Shown here in pieces: positions 8,794 to 17,224 of a DNA stretch of 64,000 nucleotides. Position 1 is the stretch's first letter; each line of letters begins with the position of its first letter. The DNA comes from an uncultured Coriobacteriaceae bacterium (lineage in GTDB: Bacteria; Actinomycetota; Coriobacteriia; Coriobacteriales; Coriobacteriaceae): assembly GCA_944322305.1 (NCBI GenBank), contig CALUOP010000010.1:1-64000 (forward strand), written 5' to 3'. The notes under the pieces are model-generated. The model ran no database searches. It saw nothing but the letters and a program-made list of their open reading frames with translations, and was not told the origin of the DNA. Both the position numbers and the translations under genes were made by a program.

Positions 8794-8993
8794 GGTTGCT
8801 CCTCTCGTTGGGCGTTTCCGCCGGCTGTCGGTGCCGCGCTCGGGCCCGAGTGCGTTTGTGGTGCGATGGGGCCCGCAGCGCTTGCGCTTGTTATACCGCG
8901 GGCAAATCGGGGGAGTTGCGCAAGGGGGCTGCAGGCGCCGAAGGCCGTTGCGGAGCTGTTGCAAAGCGGTGCGGGTCACTTACTATCAGCACC

Positions 8994-9060
8994 TGCCATG
9001 GGTGACGGGTACCAATGGCAGAAGGTATGGTGCCTTCCATCGGCGACCGTCCCCTATGGC
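8994..9060. repeat. REPIN-like repeat (GGGGACGGGTACC family)
   Basis: A 27-base unit bounded by TGCCAT and ATGGCA (8994-9020) is followed by an inverted partner ending GACCGTCCCC-TATGGC at 9060. This is the same paired layout as at 6064 and 63385. Confidence 0.65.
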
Positions 9061-9120
9061 GATCTGGCGTCGGTACCTTTCCTCATGCTGAGTCCGACTC
9101 AAGGAGGATTTTTATCCTGT

Positions 9121-9160
9121 TAAAATTCATTAAAATGCAAAATTAATGCCATTTCATGCA
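9121..9160 (+). promoter_or_regulatory. Candidate ArgR operator region of the arg cluster
   Basis: TTAAAATTCAT (about 9120-9130) and TTAAAATGCAAAA (about 9131-9143) lie 11 bases apart, and ATTTCATGCA follows. Each resembles half of the Gram-positive ARG box (AATAAAAATKCAA). The block is strikingly AT-rich for this genome. It is about 300 bases from argC, so the link is plausible but not proven. Confidence 0.35.
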
Positions 9161-9442
9161 GAAAAATGTTTAACAGAGTGCTATTGTTACAAACCACTGC
9201 ATGAACCGGCGCAGATGCGGTGCGTTGCGCACGCGGCGCGCGGCAACGCGCAGCTGTGGCGCGTGCGAGGCACGCGTGGCGCGGCGGCCGCACCTGCGCT
9301 TTCCGGCACATGCGGTGACGTGTCTGTTTCGTAAACATGCGCTGCCCGCCGCCGTGGCGGGCACAGGCGTAGGATAGGCGGCAGCACCTATATATAAGCG
9401 CGTGCGAGAAGCGCTTGCACGGCGCAGGGAAGGAGCGCGGAG

Positions 9443-10513
9443 ATGGCGTACAAGGTAGGCATCGTAGGGGCGGCGGGTTACGCAGGCATCGAGGCTGCGC
9501 GTCTGGTGCTCCAGCATCCGGAGTTCGAGCTCGCGGTCGTCACGTCAAACGCTGACGAGGGCCAGCGCCTGGACGGCATGTACCCTGCCCTCACCGGTCA
9601 GACCGACCTCGCCTTCACCCGCCATGACAATCCGGAGCTGCTCGCCTGCGACCTCGCGTTTCTCGCCGTGCCGCACACCGCGGCGCTCGCCCAGGCGCCC
9701 AAGCTCCTGGCGGCGGGCGTGACCGTGATCGACCTCTCGGCCGACTACCGCCTCTCCGACCCGGCGGTGTACGAGCAGTGGTACGGCGCGCCGCACACAT
9801 CGCCCGAGCTGCTTGCAGCCCGCGCCTTCGGCCTGCCGGAGCTCTTTGCGGACGACCTCGCCCAGGCTGCCGAGAAGCGCGCTGCCGGCGAGGCGGTGCT
9901 GGTTGCCTGCGCCGGCTGCTACCCAACGGCAACCTCGCTTGCCGCGGCTCCGGCCGTGCGCGCCGGCCTGGTGGCCCCGGACGCTACCATCGTGGTTGAC
10001 GCCATCTCGGGCGTGACGGGCGCGGGCAAGGGCTGCACCGCGCGCACCCATTACTGCGGCGCGGACGAGAACCTCGAGGCTTACAACGTGGCGCGTCACC
10101 GCCACACGCCCGAGATCGCGCAGATCCTCGGCCGCCCGGGCCAGGTGCTCTTCACCCCGCATCTGGCGCCGCTCAAGCGCGGCCTGCTCTCTACGGTGTA
10201 CCTGCCGCTTACGGCGGAGGCGGCTGCAACGCTTGCGGCCGAGGAGCTCGTGGACCGCTACCGCGCGTTCTACGCCGGCCGTCCGTTCGTGCAGGTGCTC
10301 GGCGCGGGCCAGCTGCCCAAGACCGCCTCGGTTGCCGGCAGCAACGTGGCGCAGGTGGGCTTGGCCGTCGACCGTACCACGGGCACGCTGGTGGCCGTGG
10401 GCGCCATCGACAACCTCTGCAAGGGCGCGGCGGGCCAGGCGGTGCAGTGCGCCAACATCGTGCTCGGCCTGCCCGAGACCTGCGGCCTGCCCACCGCGGG
10501 CCTGCCGGTGTAA
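9443..10513 (+). CDS. argC: N-acetyl-gamma-glutamyl-phosphate reductase
   Basis: A protein of 356 residues, normal for the family. It reduces N-acetylglutamyl-5-phosphate to the semialdehyde with NADPH, the third step of arginine synthesis. The N-terminal KVGIVGAAGYAGIEAARLV is the dinucleotide-binding GxxGYAG loop. The catalytic cysteine is in VACAGCYPTATS (about residue 159), and GVTGAGKG follows. The start ATG has AAGGAGCG upstream. argC begins the argC-J-B-D run, in the usual pathway order; the cluster encodes N-acetylglutamate recycling through to N-acetylornithine. argF, argG and argH are not in the window. Regulation by arginine through the upstream AT-rich block is possible. Confidence 0.95.
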   Translation: MAYKVGIVGAAGYAGIEAARLVLQHPEFELAVVTSNADEGQRLDGMYPALTGQTDLAFTRHDNPELLACDLAFLAVPHTAALAQAPKLLAAGVTVIDLSADYRLSDPAVYEQWYGAPHTSPELLAARAFGLPELFADDLAQAAEKRAAGEAVLVACAGCYPTATSLAAAPAVRAGLVAPDATIVVDAISGVTGAGKGCTARTHYCGADENLEAYNVARHRHTPEIAQILGRPGQVLFTPHLAPLKRGLLSTVYLPLTAEAAATLAAEELVDRYRAFYAGRPFVQVLGAGQLPKTASVAGSNVAQVGLAVDRTTGTLVAVGAIDNLCKGAAGQAVQCANIVLGLPETCGLPTAGLPV

Positions 10514-10622
10514 GAGGGGCGGGGCGGTGCCCGGGCGTCCGGTTTGCGGCCAGTGGCGGCGCGGGGCCGCTGCGGCTGCCGCGGTCCGGCGCCCTGGCGT
10601 CAATCGTGTCCGCACGGCGTAG

Positions 10623-10628
10623 TATGAT
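10623..10628 (+). promoter_or_regulatory. Possible internal -10 box before argJ
   Basis: TATGAT lies about 65 bases upstream of the argJ start, in the 179-base gap after argC. No convincing -35 is visible, so an internal promoter is only a possibility. Confidence 0.25.
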
Positions 10629-10692
10629 GCAGCCGAGCAAGAACCCATGGTATCCGCGCAGGTTGCGCGGCCAACCAAGATAGGAGCGGCTT

Positions 10693-12099
10693 ATGAGCAC
10701 AACGGATTCCAGCGCGCATACGCCCGAGCTGAGCGAGATGCCCGGCGTCGGTCTCGACGCGGTCCGAGGCTTTGCCGCAGGCGGTATCCACGCGGGCTTC
10801 CGCAAGAACCCCCAGCGCTTGGACATGGCGCTGGTCGTTGCCGAGGACGGTCCCTGCGCGGCGGCGGGCACCTTCACGCAGAACCGCTTCTGCGCGGCCC
10901 CCGTGCAGGTGAGCCGCAGCCATCTGGGCGCGGGGTCGTGCTTCGGCACGGCGCGCGCCGTGGTAGTGAACTCGGGCAACGCCAACGCCGCCACCGGCGC
11001 GCAGGGTCTCGCCGTGGCCGAGAAGAGCGCCCAGGTGGTGGCGCAGGCCGTGGGCTGCGCGTCCGAGCAGGTGCTGGTGGCCTCTACGGGCGTGATCGGC
11101 CAGCAGCTCGACCTTGCGCCGTTTGAGACGGGCGTCCCTGCGCTGGCGAGCGCGCTGGCGCAGGCCGCGGGCGATAAGCACCCGGCGACAAGCGCAAGCG
11201 CGGCAGGCGCGGAGGAGGGGGCAGGGGCGTCCGACAGCCCCGAGCCCGCCACCCCCGCGTGGACGGCCGAGGAGGCTGCCACCGGCGTTGTGGGCGGAGC
11301 GGCCGCCGCGCGCGCGATCATGACCACCGACACCCGCCCCAAGGAGTTTGCCGTAGCGTATGAGAGCGCGGACCCCGCCTATGCCGGCGCCACGTTCCAC
11401 GTGGGCGGCATGTGCAAGGGCTCGGGCATGATCATGCCCAACATGGCCACCATGATCGCGGTTGTCGCCACGGACGCGCCGGTTGAGCCCGCCGCCCTGC
11501 ACGAGGTGCTTCTCGCCTGCGTCAAGCGCAGCTTCAACAAGGTCACGGTTGACTCCGACACCTCCACCAACGACACCTGCATCGCGCTGGCCTCCGGCGT
11601 TGCTGCCCCGGACGCGCCGGCCATCCAGGCCGGTACGCCTGCCGCGGCCGAGCTCGAGGCGGCGGTGCTGCGCGTGTGCACCGCGCTTGCCCGGGCCATC
11701 GCGGCCGACGGCGAGGGGGCGAGCCGCCTGGTGACCGTGAACGTTACCGGCGCCGCCACTGAGGCCGACGCCGACCTCGCCGCCCGCACCGTGGCCAACT
11801 CGCCGCTGGTGAAGACGGCCATCTACGGGCACGACTGCAACTGGGGCCGCATCGCCGACGCACTGGGGCGCTCGGGCGCGGTCTTTAACCAGGAAGACGT
11901 GACGATCAAGATCATGGACCTGCTCGTATGCGAGCGCGGCCTCACCGTGCCCTTTGACGAGGACGAGGCCCTGCGCCGGTTCGAGCGGCCCGAGATCGTG
12001 ATCGACGCGGACCTCGGCGCCGGCGAGGCCGCCACTACCATCTGGACCTGCGACCTTACGCACGAGTACGTCACCATCAACGGGGACTACCGCACGTAG
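10693..12099 (+). CDS. argJ: Bifunctional ornithine acetyltransferase / N-acetylglutamate synthase
   Basis: A protein of 468 residues, about 60-70 longer than usual. ArgJ transfers the acetyl group from N-acetylornithine to glutamate, and in bifunctional forms also uses acetyl-CoA. The self-cleavage site is KGSGMIMPNMATM with the catalytic threonine near residue 254; this normally splits the precursor into alpha and beta chains. Other hallmarks are NSGNANAATG near the N-terminus and the C-terminal GHDCNWGR. The extra length is an Ala/Ser/Glu-rich stretch at about residues 158-190, just before the cleavage site region, and is probably a disordered loop. The start has TAGGAGCGGCTT upstream. A long structured gap (12100-12379) separates it from argB. 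Confidence 0.93.
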   Translation: MSTTDSSAHTPELSEMPGVGLDAVRGFAAGGIHAGFRKNPQRLDMALVVAEDGPCAAAGTFTQNRFCAAPVQVSRSHLGAGSCFGTARAVVVNSGNANAATGAQGLAVAEKSAQVVAQAVGCASEQVLVASTGVIGQQLDLAPFETGVPALASALAQAAGDKHPATSASAAGAEEGAGASDSPEPATPAWTAEEAATGVVGGAAAARAIMTTDTRPKEFAVAYESADPAYAGATFHVGGMCKGSGMIMPNMATMIAVVATDAPVEPAALHEVLLACVKRSFNKVTVDSDTSTNDTCIALASGVAAPDAPAIQAGTPAAAELEAAVLRVCTALARAIAADGEGASRLVTVNVTGAATEADADLAARTVANSPLVKTAIYGHDCNWGRIADALGRSGAVFNQEDVTIKIMDLLVCERGLTVPFDEDEALRRFERPEIVIDADLGAGEAATTIWTCDLTHEYVTINGDYRT

Positions 12100-12115
12100 T
12101 TGTCCGGGGCCTCGG

Positions 12116-12208
12116 CGGTCGTTCTCCGGCCTCGTGCCTCGCGCGCTTCTTTTCGCCGGCTGCGCCGAGTGAAAAGGCTTGCTCAGAAACTCGGCCAGAG
12201 AACGACCG
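12116..12208. promoter_or_regulatory. Large imperfect hairpin in the argJ-argB gap
   Basis: CGGTCGTTCTCCGGCC (12116-12131) pairs with 12193-12208 with one mismatch, and the stem extends outward through CTCGG/TCGAG. A second possible stem, CCGAGT/ACTCGG (about 12165-12170 and 12189-12194), overlaps the first and would be mutually exclusive with it. The other gaps in the cluster are much shorter. Alternative folding would suit attenuation of argBD, but no leader peptide was identified. Confidence 0.45.
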
Positions 12209-12379
12209 TCGAGCCCCTTGCGGGCGGGGTGCACGGATGGGTACGGGCTCTTTTCGGGCGTTGTGTGCTTGGTGGTTGGTATGGGCTGACGCCAGCGAGG
12301 TCCTTTGGCAAGGCGGAAGAGCCCCTTTGCTGGAACAGGGCGTGCCCTTTGCGGGCGCGGCGAGTAAGTAGGAGGAACC

Positions 12380-13348
12380 GTGAAGTACGCGCACGATACG
12401 CGGCCGTTTGCGCAGCCGGCAAAGATGGCGGCGATGCTTGCCGAAACGCTGCCGTGGGTCAAGAACATCACCGGCAAGACCGTGGTTATCAAATACGGCG
12501 GCGCCGCCATGGAGAACGACGAGCTCAAGCAGGACGTTATGAGCGACATCGTGCTGCTCAAGCTCTTTGGCATGAACCCCATCATCGTGCACGGCGGCGG
12601 CAAGGCCATCAACCGGCAGATGGACGCGCTGCGCATGGACGTGCGCTTCTCAAACGGCCGGCGCGTCACCACGCCCGAGGCCATGGAAGTGGTGCGGCAG
12701 GTGCTGGTGGGCGAGGTCAACCAGGACTTGGTGACCGCGGTGAACCATCACGGCAACCTGGCCGTGGGCGTGTCGGGGTCGGACGCCGGCACGCTTATCG
12801 CCCGGCAGCTTGACCCCGAACTCGGTCGCGTGGGCGAGATCACCAAAGTCAACACCGGGTACCTGGAGGACCTTATCGCCCGCGACTACATCCCCGTGGT
12901 GGCCACGGTGGCGCTGGGCGAGGACGGCGGCTACTACAACGTCAACGCCGACACGGCGGCGGGCTACATCGCCGAGGCCGTGGGCGCGCACAAGATCATC
13001 TTCCTGACCGACGTTGACGGTCTGTACGAGGACTTCTCGGACAAGGGGTCGCTGATCTCCAACCTCATGCTCGAGGAGGCCAAGCAGATGGTGGCCGACG
13101 GCGCGCTGGCCAGCGGCATGATTCCCAAGATCGACTCGTGCATTCGCGCGCTGGAGGGCGGCGTGCTGCGCGCGCACATCATCAACGGAACCACGCCGCA
13201 TTCGCTGCTGATCGAGCTGCTGACCGACGAGGGCTGCGGCACCGTGGTGCACTCCACGCCCGAGGCCTACGAGTTCGACACGCATCCGCTGGGCACCAAG
13301 CTGGCGGAGCGCCTCATGGTGAACCTGACCGGCGACGAGATCCGTTAG
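12380..13348 (+). CDS. argB: N-acetylglutamate kinase
   Basis: A protein of 322 residues, slightly longer than the usual 290-300 because of an N-terminal extension. The GTG at 12380 follows GGAGGAACC. ArgB phosphorylates N-acetylglutamate, the second step of the pathway and often the arginine-feedback point. Nucleotide and substrate loops are VIKYGGAAM and IIVHGGGKAINRQM; VGVSGSDAGTL and the FLTDVDGLYEDF segment complete the amino-acid-kinase fold. The N-terminal helix (residues 1-35) is the part that mediates hexamer formation in arginine-sensitive homologues, so feedback inhibition is likely by analogy. argD follows after 42 bases. Confidence 0.95.
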   Translation: MKYAHDTRPFAQPAKMAAMLAETLPWVKNITGKTVVIKYGGAAMENDELKQDVMSDIVLLKLFGMNPIIVHGGGKAINRQMDALRMDVRFSNGRRVTTPEAMEVVRQVLVGEVNQDLVTAVNHHGNLAVGVSGSDAGTLIARQLDPELGRVGEITKVNTGYLEDLIARDYIPVVATVALGEDGGYYNVNADTAAGYIAEAVGAHKIIFLTDVDGLYEDFSDKGSLISNLMLEEAKQMVADGALASGMIPKIDSCIRALEGGVLRAHIINGTTPHSLLIELLTDEGCGTVVHSTPEAYEFDTHPLGTKLAERLMVNLTGDEIR

Positions 13349-13390
13349 CGCCCTGCGCGTCTGAGCCCTGTGGGGCGGAAGGAGTACGGT

Positions 13391-14719
13391 ATGAGCTTCG
13401 AGATCGAGAAGAACCTCGACCAAACGTATGTGATGCCCACGTTCGGGCGGTCGGACGTGGAGTTCGTGAGCGGCAGCGGCATGACGCTGACGGGCTCCGA
13501 CGGCCGCACGTACCTGGACTTTCTCGCCGGTATCGGCGTGTGCTGCCTGGGGCATGCGCACCCGGCTGTCACCGCGGCGCTTGAGCGCCAGGTGGGGCGG
13601 CTGCTGCACGTTTCCAACTACTTCTACATCGAGCACCGCGGCGAGACAGCGGCGCTGATCTCCAAGCTGGCCAACGACGACATGGCGGCCGCCGCGGTCC
13701 TGGCCGACGCGCTTGCCGCCGTGTCCGCGCTGGGCAGCGACGCTGCGCCCGAGGTGCGCGCGGCGGCCGAGCAGGCTGTGGCCGAGGCGGCCGCGCCCGG
13801 CAGTGGCGAGCAGGTGTGGGAGACCTTCTTTGCCAACAGCGGCGCCGAGGCCAACGAGGGCGCCATGAAGCTGGCGCGTCTGTGGTCCAAGCGCCACGGA
13901 AACGGCGGCAACACCATCGTGGCCCTGCGCGGCAGCTTCCACGGTCGCACGCTGGAGACGGTGGCGGCCACCATGCAGAATTGGCTGCAGGATGAGTTCC
14001 GTCCGCTGCCGGGCGGATTTGTGGCCTGCACGCCCAACGACTGCGACGAGCTGCGCGCGCTGTTTGCGGCGCACCCCGGCGAGATCTGCGCGGTTATGTA
14101 CGAGCCCATCCAGGGCGAGTCCGGCGTGCATCCGCTCACGCCGGAGTTCATGGCGTGCATGGAGGAGCTGGCGCACGCCAACCAGGCGCTGCTGCTGGCC
14201 GACGAGGTGCAGACCGGCGTGTTCCGCAGTGGCAAGCCGTTCGCGTTCCAAACCTACGGCGTGGTGCCGGACATCATGAGCCTGGCCAAGGGCATCGCCG
14301 GCGGCGTGCCGGCCGGCGCGGTGGTTGCCAAGAAGGAGGTCGCCGACACCTTCCGTCCCGGCGACCACGGTTCCACCTTTGGCGGCAGCTGCCTGGCGGT
14401 GGCGGCGGCCGAGGCTGCGCTGGTTGAGCTGACGCGCGGGCGTTACGACGAGCGTGCGGCCGAGGTGGGCGCCTACATGCGCGAGCGCCTGGCCGAGCTG
14501 CCCCACGTGACCGAGGTGCGCGGGGCGGGTCTCATGCTCGGCGCCGAGCTGGACGCGGCGGCGGGCGACGCCCACGACGTGGTGGCCCGCGCGCTTGAGG
14601 GCGGCGCGGTTATCAACGCCACCGGTGCGACCACGCTGCGCTTCTTGCCGCCGCTCGTGTGCGAGAAGAGCGACGTTGACGCGCTGATGGGCGTGCTGGA
14701 GAAGGCGCTTGGAGCGTAG
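13391..14719 (+). CDS. argD: Acetylornithine aminotransferase
   Basis: A protein of 442 residues; the ATG at 13391 has GGAAGGAG upstream. It is a class III PLP aminotransferase converting N-acetylglutamate semialdehyde to N-acetylornithine. Key segments are FFANSGAEANEGAMKLAR, the PLP aspartate in LLLADEVQTG, and the Schiff-base lysine in SLAKGIAGGVP. Between KLANDD and VWETFF (about residues 97-143) there is an Ala-rich insertion of some 45 residues that normal ArgD proteins lack; the framework on both sides is intact. It is the last gene of the cluster and is followed by a hairpin with a T-rich tail at 14914-14966. Confidence 0.94.
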   Translation: MSFEIEKNLDQTYVMPTFGRSDVEFVSGSGMTLTGSDGRTYLDFLAGIGVCCLGHAHPAVTAALERQVGRLLHVSNYFYIEHRGETAALISKLANDDMAAAAVLADALAAVSALGSDAAPEVRAAAEQAVAEAAAPGSGEQVWETFFANSGAEANEGAMKLARLWSKRHGNGGNTIVALRGSFHGRTLETVAATMQNWLQDEFRPLPGGFVACTPNDCDELRALFAAHPGEICAVMYEPIQGESGVHPLTPEFMACMEELAHANQALLLADEVQTGVFRSGKPFAFQTYGVVPDIMSLAKGIAGGVPAGAVVAKKEVADTFRPGDHGSTFGGSCLAVAAAEAALVELTRGRYDERAAEVGAYMRERLAELPHVTEVRGAGLMLGAELDAAAGDAHDVVARALEGGAVINATGATTLRFLPPLVCEKSDVDALMGVLEKALGA

Positions 14720-15066
14720 GCGCGCCGGGCGCGGAGCGACACGGCGGACTGGGCGCGGCGCGGTGGACTGCTGGCGGCGGCTGGGTGCGCCGGGCGCTTG
14801 CCGGCTTGCGGCGCCCGCTGGTTCCGGTGCGGTGTTGCGTGTAGCGGCCAGCGGGCTGGGCGGTGCAGGGTTGCTGTTCTCGCCCAAGCTTTGCATCTGG
14901 CGAGTAAGCCTGACAGGCTGTCTACCTGCGGAAACGTAACGAAACCGCAGGTAGATAGCCCGTTTTCTCTGCACGTTTTTCTCGGCGGACACAGAGGAGC
15001 CCTGCGTCTCCGCCCCGTTCTCGCCCGCTCTTCTCGGCAGGCGTAAGGGGCGCGACTCGCGCGCGT
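14720..15066. other. Intergenic region after argD
   Basis: GC-rich sequence without a gene, followed by the terminator at 14914-14966 and CTCGCCCG/CTTCTCGG motifs near 15020. Confidence 0.6.
14914..14966 (+). terminator. Terminator hairpin after argD
   Basis: CAGGCTGTCTACCTGCGG (14914-14931) pairs with 14945-14962 apart from two G-T-type positions, and GTTTTCT follows. This is a standard Rho-independent layout. The stem core is shared with the hairpin after glnN. Confidence 0.7.
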
Positions 15067-15336
15067 CTACGTAACGCTGCTGTCGCGCGGCAGGGCGAGA
15101 AACTCTATGAGGTCTCGATCGGCCTGGTAGCGGTAGACGATGACGGATGGGGGAAGGGGGAGCTTGCGCAGCCCTGCGCCGAGCTGCTGGGTGAGCGAGG
15201 GCCTCACGTCGGGCGAACTCATTTCGGGGAAACGCTCTATGGCGGCGAGGCGCTTGTCAAGCTCGTTGAGCAGGCGTTGGGAGTCAATCTCGGCAACGTC
15301 GTTGATGAACCGGTCGGCGTAGCGTATGTCACGCAT
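15067..15336 (-). CDS. RelE/ParE-family toxin
   Basis: A protein of 89 residues. The pattern IRYADRFINDVAEI, an Arg/Lys-rich middle (RPSLTQQLGAGLRKLPLP), and the final VIVYRYQADRDLIEFLALPRD strand pair fit the RelE/ParE fold of type II toxins, which either cut mRNA on the ribosome or block gyrase. Which of the two cannot be decided. Its start overlaps the end of the upstream antitoxin gene by 8 bases, so translation is coupled and the antitoxin is made first. Confidence 0.8.
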   Translation of the reverse strand: MRDIRYADRFINDVAEIDSQRLLNELDKRLAAIERFPEMSSPDVRPSLTQQLGAGLRKLPLPPSVIVYRYQADRDLIEFLALPRDSSVT

Positions 15337-15634
15337 GGTCCGCGCGACTCTTCGCTGCCTGAGCGAACATTTCCGCGCGCGAGGTCACGTAGCGGCCTTC
15401 CTCGATGTCGCGCACGCCCTGTCCCACATGGTCGACCAAGTAGGCTTCGTACAGCGCTTCTTGCCGTGTTTGCTCAAGCAGGTCGGCAAACACGCTCTCA
15501 CTCATGAACACGTACGCGCCGCGCCCGTTCTCCGTGATGCGCACAGGGCCTTCTTGGGCGCGTGCTTTTACCTCTTTGGGTTCTTTGGTGAGCGCAGTGA
15601 CCGGGAAAATGGGCGTCATGGTAAGGGGTAGCAT
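15329..15634 (-). CDS. Phd/YefM-family antitoxin
   Basis: A protein of 101 residues; the start at 15634 follows AAGGAGG with 6 bases spacing. The N-terminus has the Phd/YefM pattern: MTPIFPVTALTKEPKEVKARAQEGPVRITENGRGAYVFMSES, a DNA-binding dimer domain with the characteristic P-V-x-I-T-x-N-G strand. The acidic C-terminal helix would wrap and neutralise the toxin. The complex of such pairs usually represses its own promoter; a promoter is visible at 15669-15696. Gene order is antitoxin first, as expected. Confidence 0.85.
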   Translation of the reverse strand: MLPLTMTPIFPVTALTKEPKEVKARAQEGPVRITENGRGAYVFMSESVFADLLEQTRQEALYEAYLVDHVGQGVRDIEEGRYVTSRAEMFAQAAKSRADHA

Positions 15635-16046
15635 CGGCGCCTCCTTATCTGCCTAACATCTTATTATCATCATAGTATTGTCTGATATTGTTGCAACAAG
15701 GATGAGCGCGCGAGATGGGCGCCGGGCACGGCCATTTTCGATGTGACGGTGTTTCACGTGCCTGGCTTCACCTCATTCCTCGTCAGATATTTTCACGAAA
15801 GAAAACAAAAAACGAAAATGGATAAAATAACGAAAACCACGAAAACACAATAGGGATCGGCTAGGCAGGGCCTAATGCGCAGCGCTGCGGGGTTAAGCAC
15901 GGCGCGTTGTTGGCTCGCTATGGCATTGAGGCGTAAGGGTGCGTCTTAGGGCCGTTGTTCCCGCCCGTTCTTCTCGGTAGGGGCAAGGGGATGTGGGCTT
16001 TCCCTGTTATGATGGGGCGGACGGGGTCGATGATGGGGGAGGGCGC
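15635..16046. other. Intergenic region with TA promoter and an AT-rich island
   Basis: It contains the toxin-antitoxin promoter and, at about 15778-15855, a block rich in A with repeated CGAAAA/ACGAAA motifs that is very unlike the surrounding DNA. TATGAT at 16008-16013 may be a -10 for the lipid kinase gene. No gene is seen. Confidence 0.55.
15669..15696 (-). promoter_or_regulatory. Promoter of the toxin-antitoxin operon
   Basis: On the minus strand TTGCAA (15696-15691) and TATGAT (15674-15669) are separated by 16 bases, a near-consensus pair about 35 bases before the antitoxin start. The spacing and AT-richness make this one of the clearer promoters in the window. Confidence 0.6.
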
Positions 16047-17165
16047 ATGGCGCGGGCGAGAACAACGGAGTTTGGGCGGACGCTCATCATTGCGAACCCG
16101 CAGGCGCAGGCGGGAAACGGCGCGGCCGCGGCTGAGCGTCTGCAGCGTTTTCTCTCGCTGTACCTGCACAGCGCGAGCGAGAAGTCAGCTATGTCGCGCG
16201 TCGATGGCCCCGCGGCTCAAGCTTCGTGCCCCGGTGCGGGGTCCCCGGTCGCCGCGCATCCCGGCGCCGAGCTCTCTGACGCTGCGCATCTCAGCGCCGG
16301 GCAGCCTGACGTGGCGCCCCCTGCGGCTTCGCGTCCGCACTGCGACCCCTCGTTTACCCTCACGTTTACCGAGCGTCCCGGGCATGCCGTGGAGCTGGCT
16401 GCAGAGGCGCGCGGTTTTGACACCGTGTGCGCGCTGGGCGGTGACGGCGTGATTCACGAGGTGGTGAACGGCCTTATGCGCATTCCGCGCGCCGAGCGTC
16501 CGGCCCTTGCGCTGGTGCCCATCGGGTCGGGCAACGATTACGCGCGCACGCTGGGCTACGCCAACTGGGAGGGGCGCGACTTCTCGTTTCTGCTTGCGCT
16601 GGAGCGCGCGGAGGTGGACGTGGGGCGTGTCACGCACGAGGGCGGGGTCGCGTACTTTGCCGAGACGTGCGCGTTTGGCCTCGACGCCGCCATTGGTCTG
16701 GGAGTGGAGGAGCTCAAGCCTGCCGTGCCCGTTACGGGTGCGGCACTCTATGCGGCTAGCGGGCTCAAGGCGTTTGGACGCGATTATCGCATGTATCCGG
16801 CTACGGTTGCCTTTGACGACGAGCCGGCGCAGCGGTTGCTGCCGCTAATGTTCGCTATGCAGATCGGGCCCACGTACGGCTCGGGTTTCCGGGTGTGCCC
16901 GGACGCGGATCCCGCCGACGGGCTGCTGGACGTGTGCTATGCCGAAGGGCCGTTTCCGCGGGCGGCGGCGTTAGCGGTGTTTCTCGCGGTGAAAGGCGGG
17001 CACCACACGGGCATCAAGCGCATGCGCCTGCGGCGCGCGCGTCGCGTTGCCCTGGCGTTGGAGGGCGCGTACCCCGTGCAGGTGGATGGCGAGCGGCTGA
17101 GCGCCCGGTCGATGGTGGTCGAGGTGCTTCCGCGCGAGCTCACGGTGCTGCGCCCGCGGCGGTAG
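16047..17165 (+). CDS. Diacylglycerol/lipid kinase family protein (YegS/BmrU-like)
   Basis: A protein of 372 residues; the ATG at 16047 follows GGGGGAGGG. These cytosolic enzymes phosphorylate diacylglycerol or related lipids at the membrane with ATP. Seen here are IIANPQAQAGNG at the N-terminus, the nucleotide loop LGGDGVIHEVVNGL (about residue 130), and PIGSGNDYARTLG; the C-terminal beta domain ends in VQVDGERL. An Ala/Pro/Ser-rich insertion of about 60 residues sits at about 45-105 between the first and second strands. The substrate cannot be told from sequence. The gene stands alone between the toxin-antitoxin pair and repeat-rich DNA. Confidence 0.85.
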   Translation: MARARTTEFGRTLIIANPQAQAGNGAAAAERLQRFLSLYLHSASEKSAMSRVDGPAAQASCPGAGSPVAAHPGAELSDAAHLSAGQPDVAPPAASRPHCDPSFTLTFTERPGHAVELAAEARGFDTVCALGGDGVIHEVVNGLMRIPRAERPALALVPIGSGNDYARTLGYANWEGRDFSFLLALERAEVDVGRVTHEGGVAYFAETCAFGLDAAIGLGVEELKPAVPVTGAALYAASGLKAFGRDYRMYPATVAFDDEPAQRLLPLMFAMQIGPTYGSGFRVCPDADPADGLLDVCYAEGPFPRAAALAVFLAVKGGHHTGIKRMRLRRARRVALALEGAYPVQVDGERLSARSMVVEVLPRELTVLRPRR

Positions 17166-17224
17166 CGGTAAGGTGCAAGGGACGACGTGTACCGCCCCCA
17201 GTGTTCCACTGTGTCTTTCGGAGG

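Larger units (their letters stand above)
8794..9442. other. Divergent intergenic region upstream of argC
   Basis: No gene seen. It contains a REPIN-like element (8994-9060), an AT-rich block with ArgR-box-like sequences (9121-9160), GC-rich sequence with several short inverted repeats, and TATATA near 9391 about 50 bases before argC. Confidence 0.6.

Noticed and set aside
12650-14992. Open frame of 780 codons opposite argB-argD
   Set aside because: Antisense shadow of two full enzymes; no start signal.
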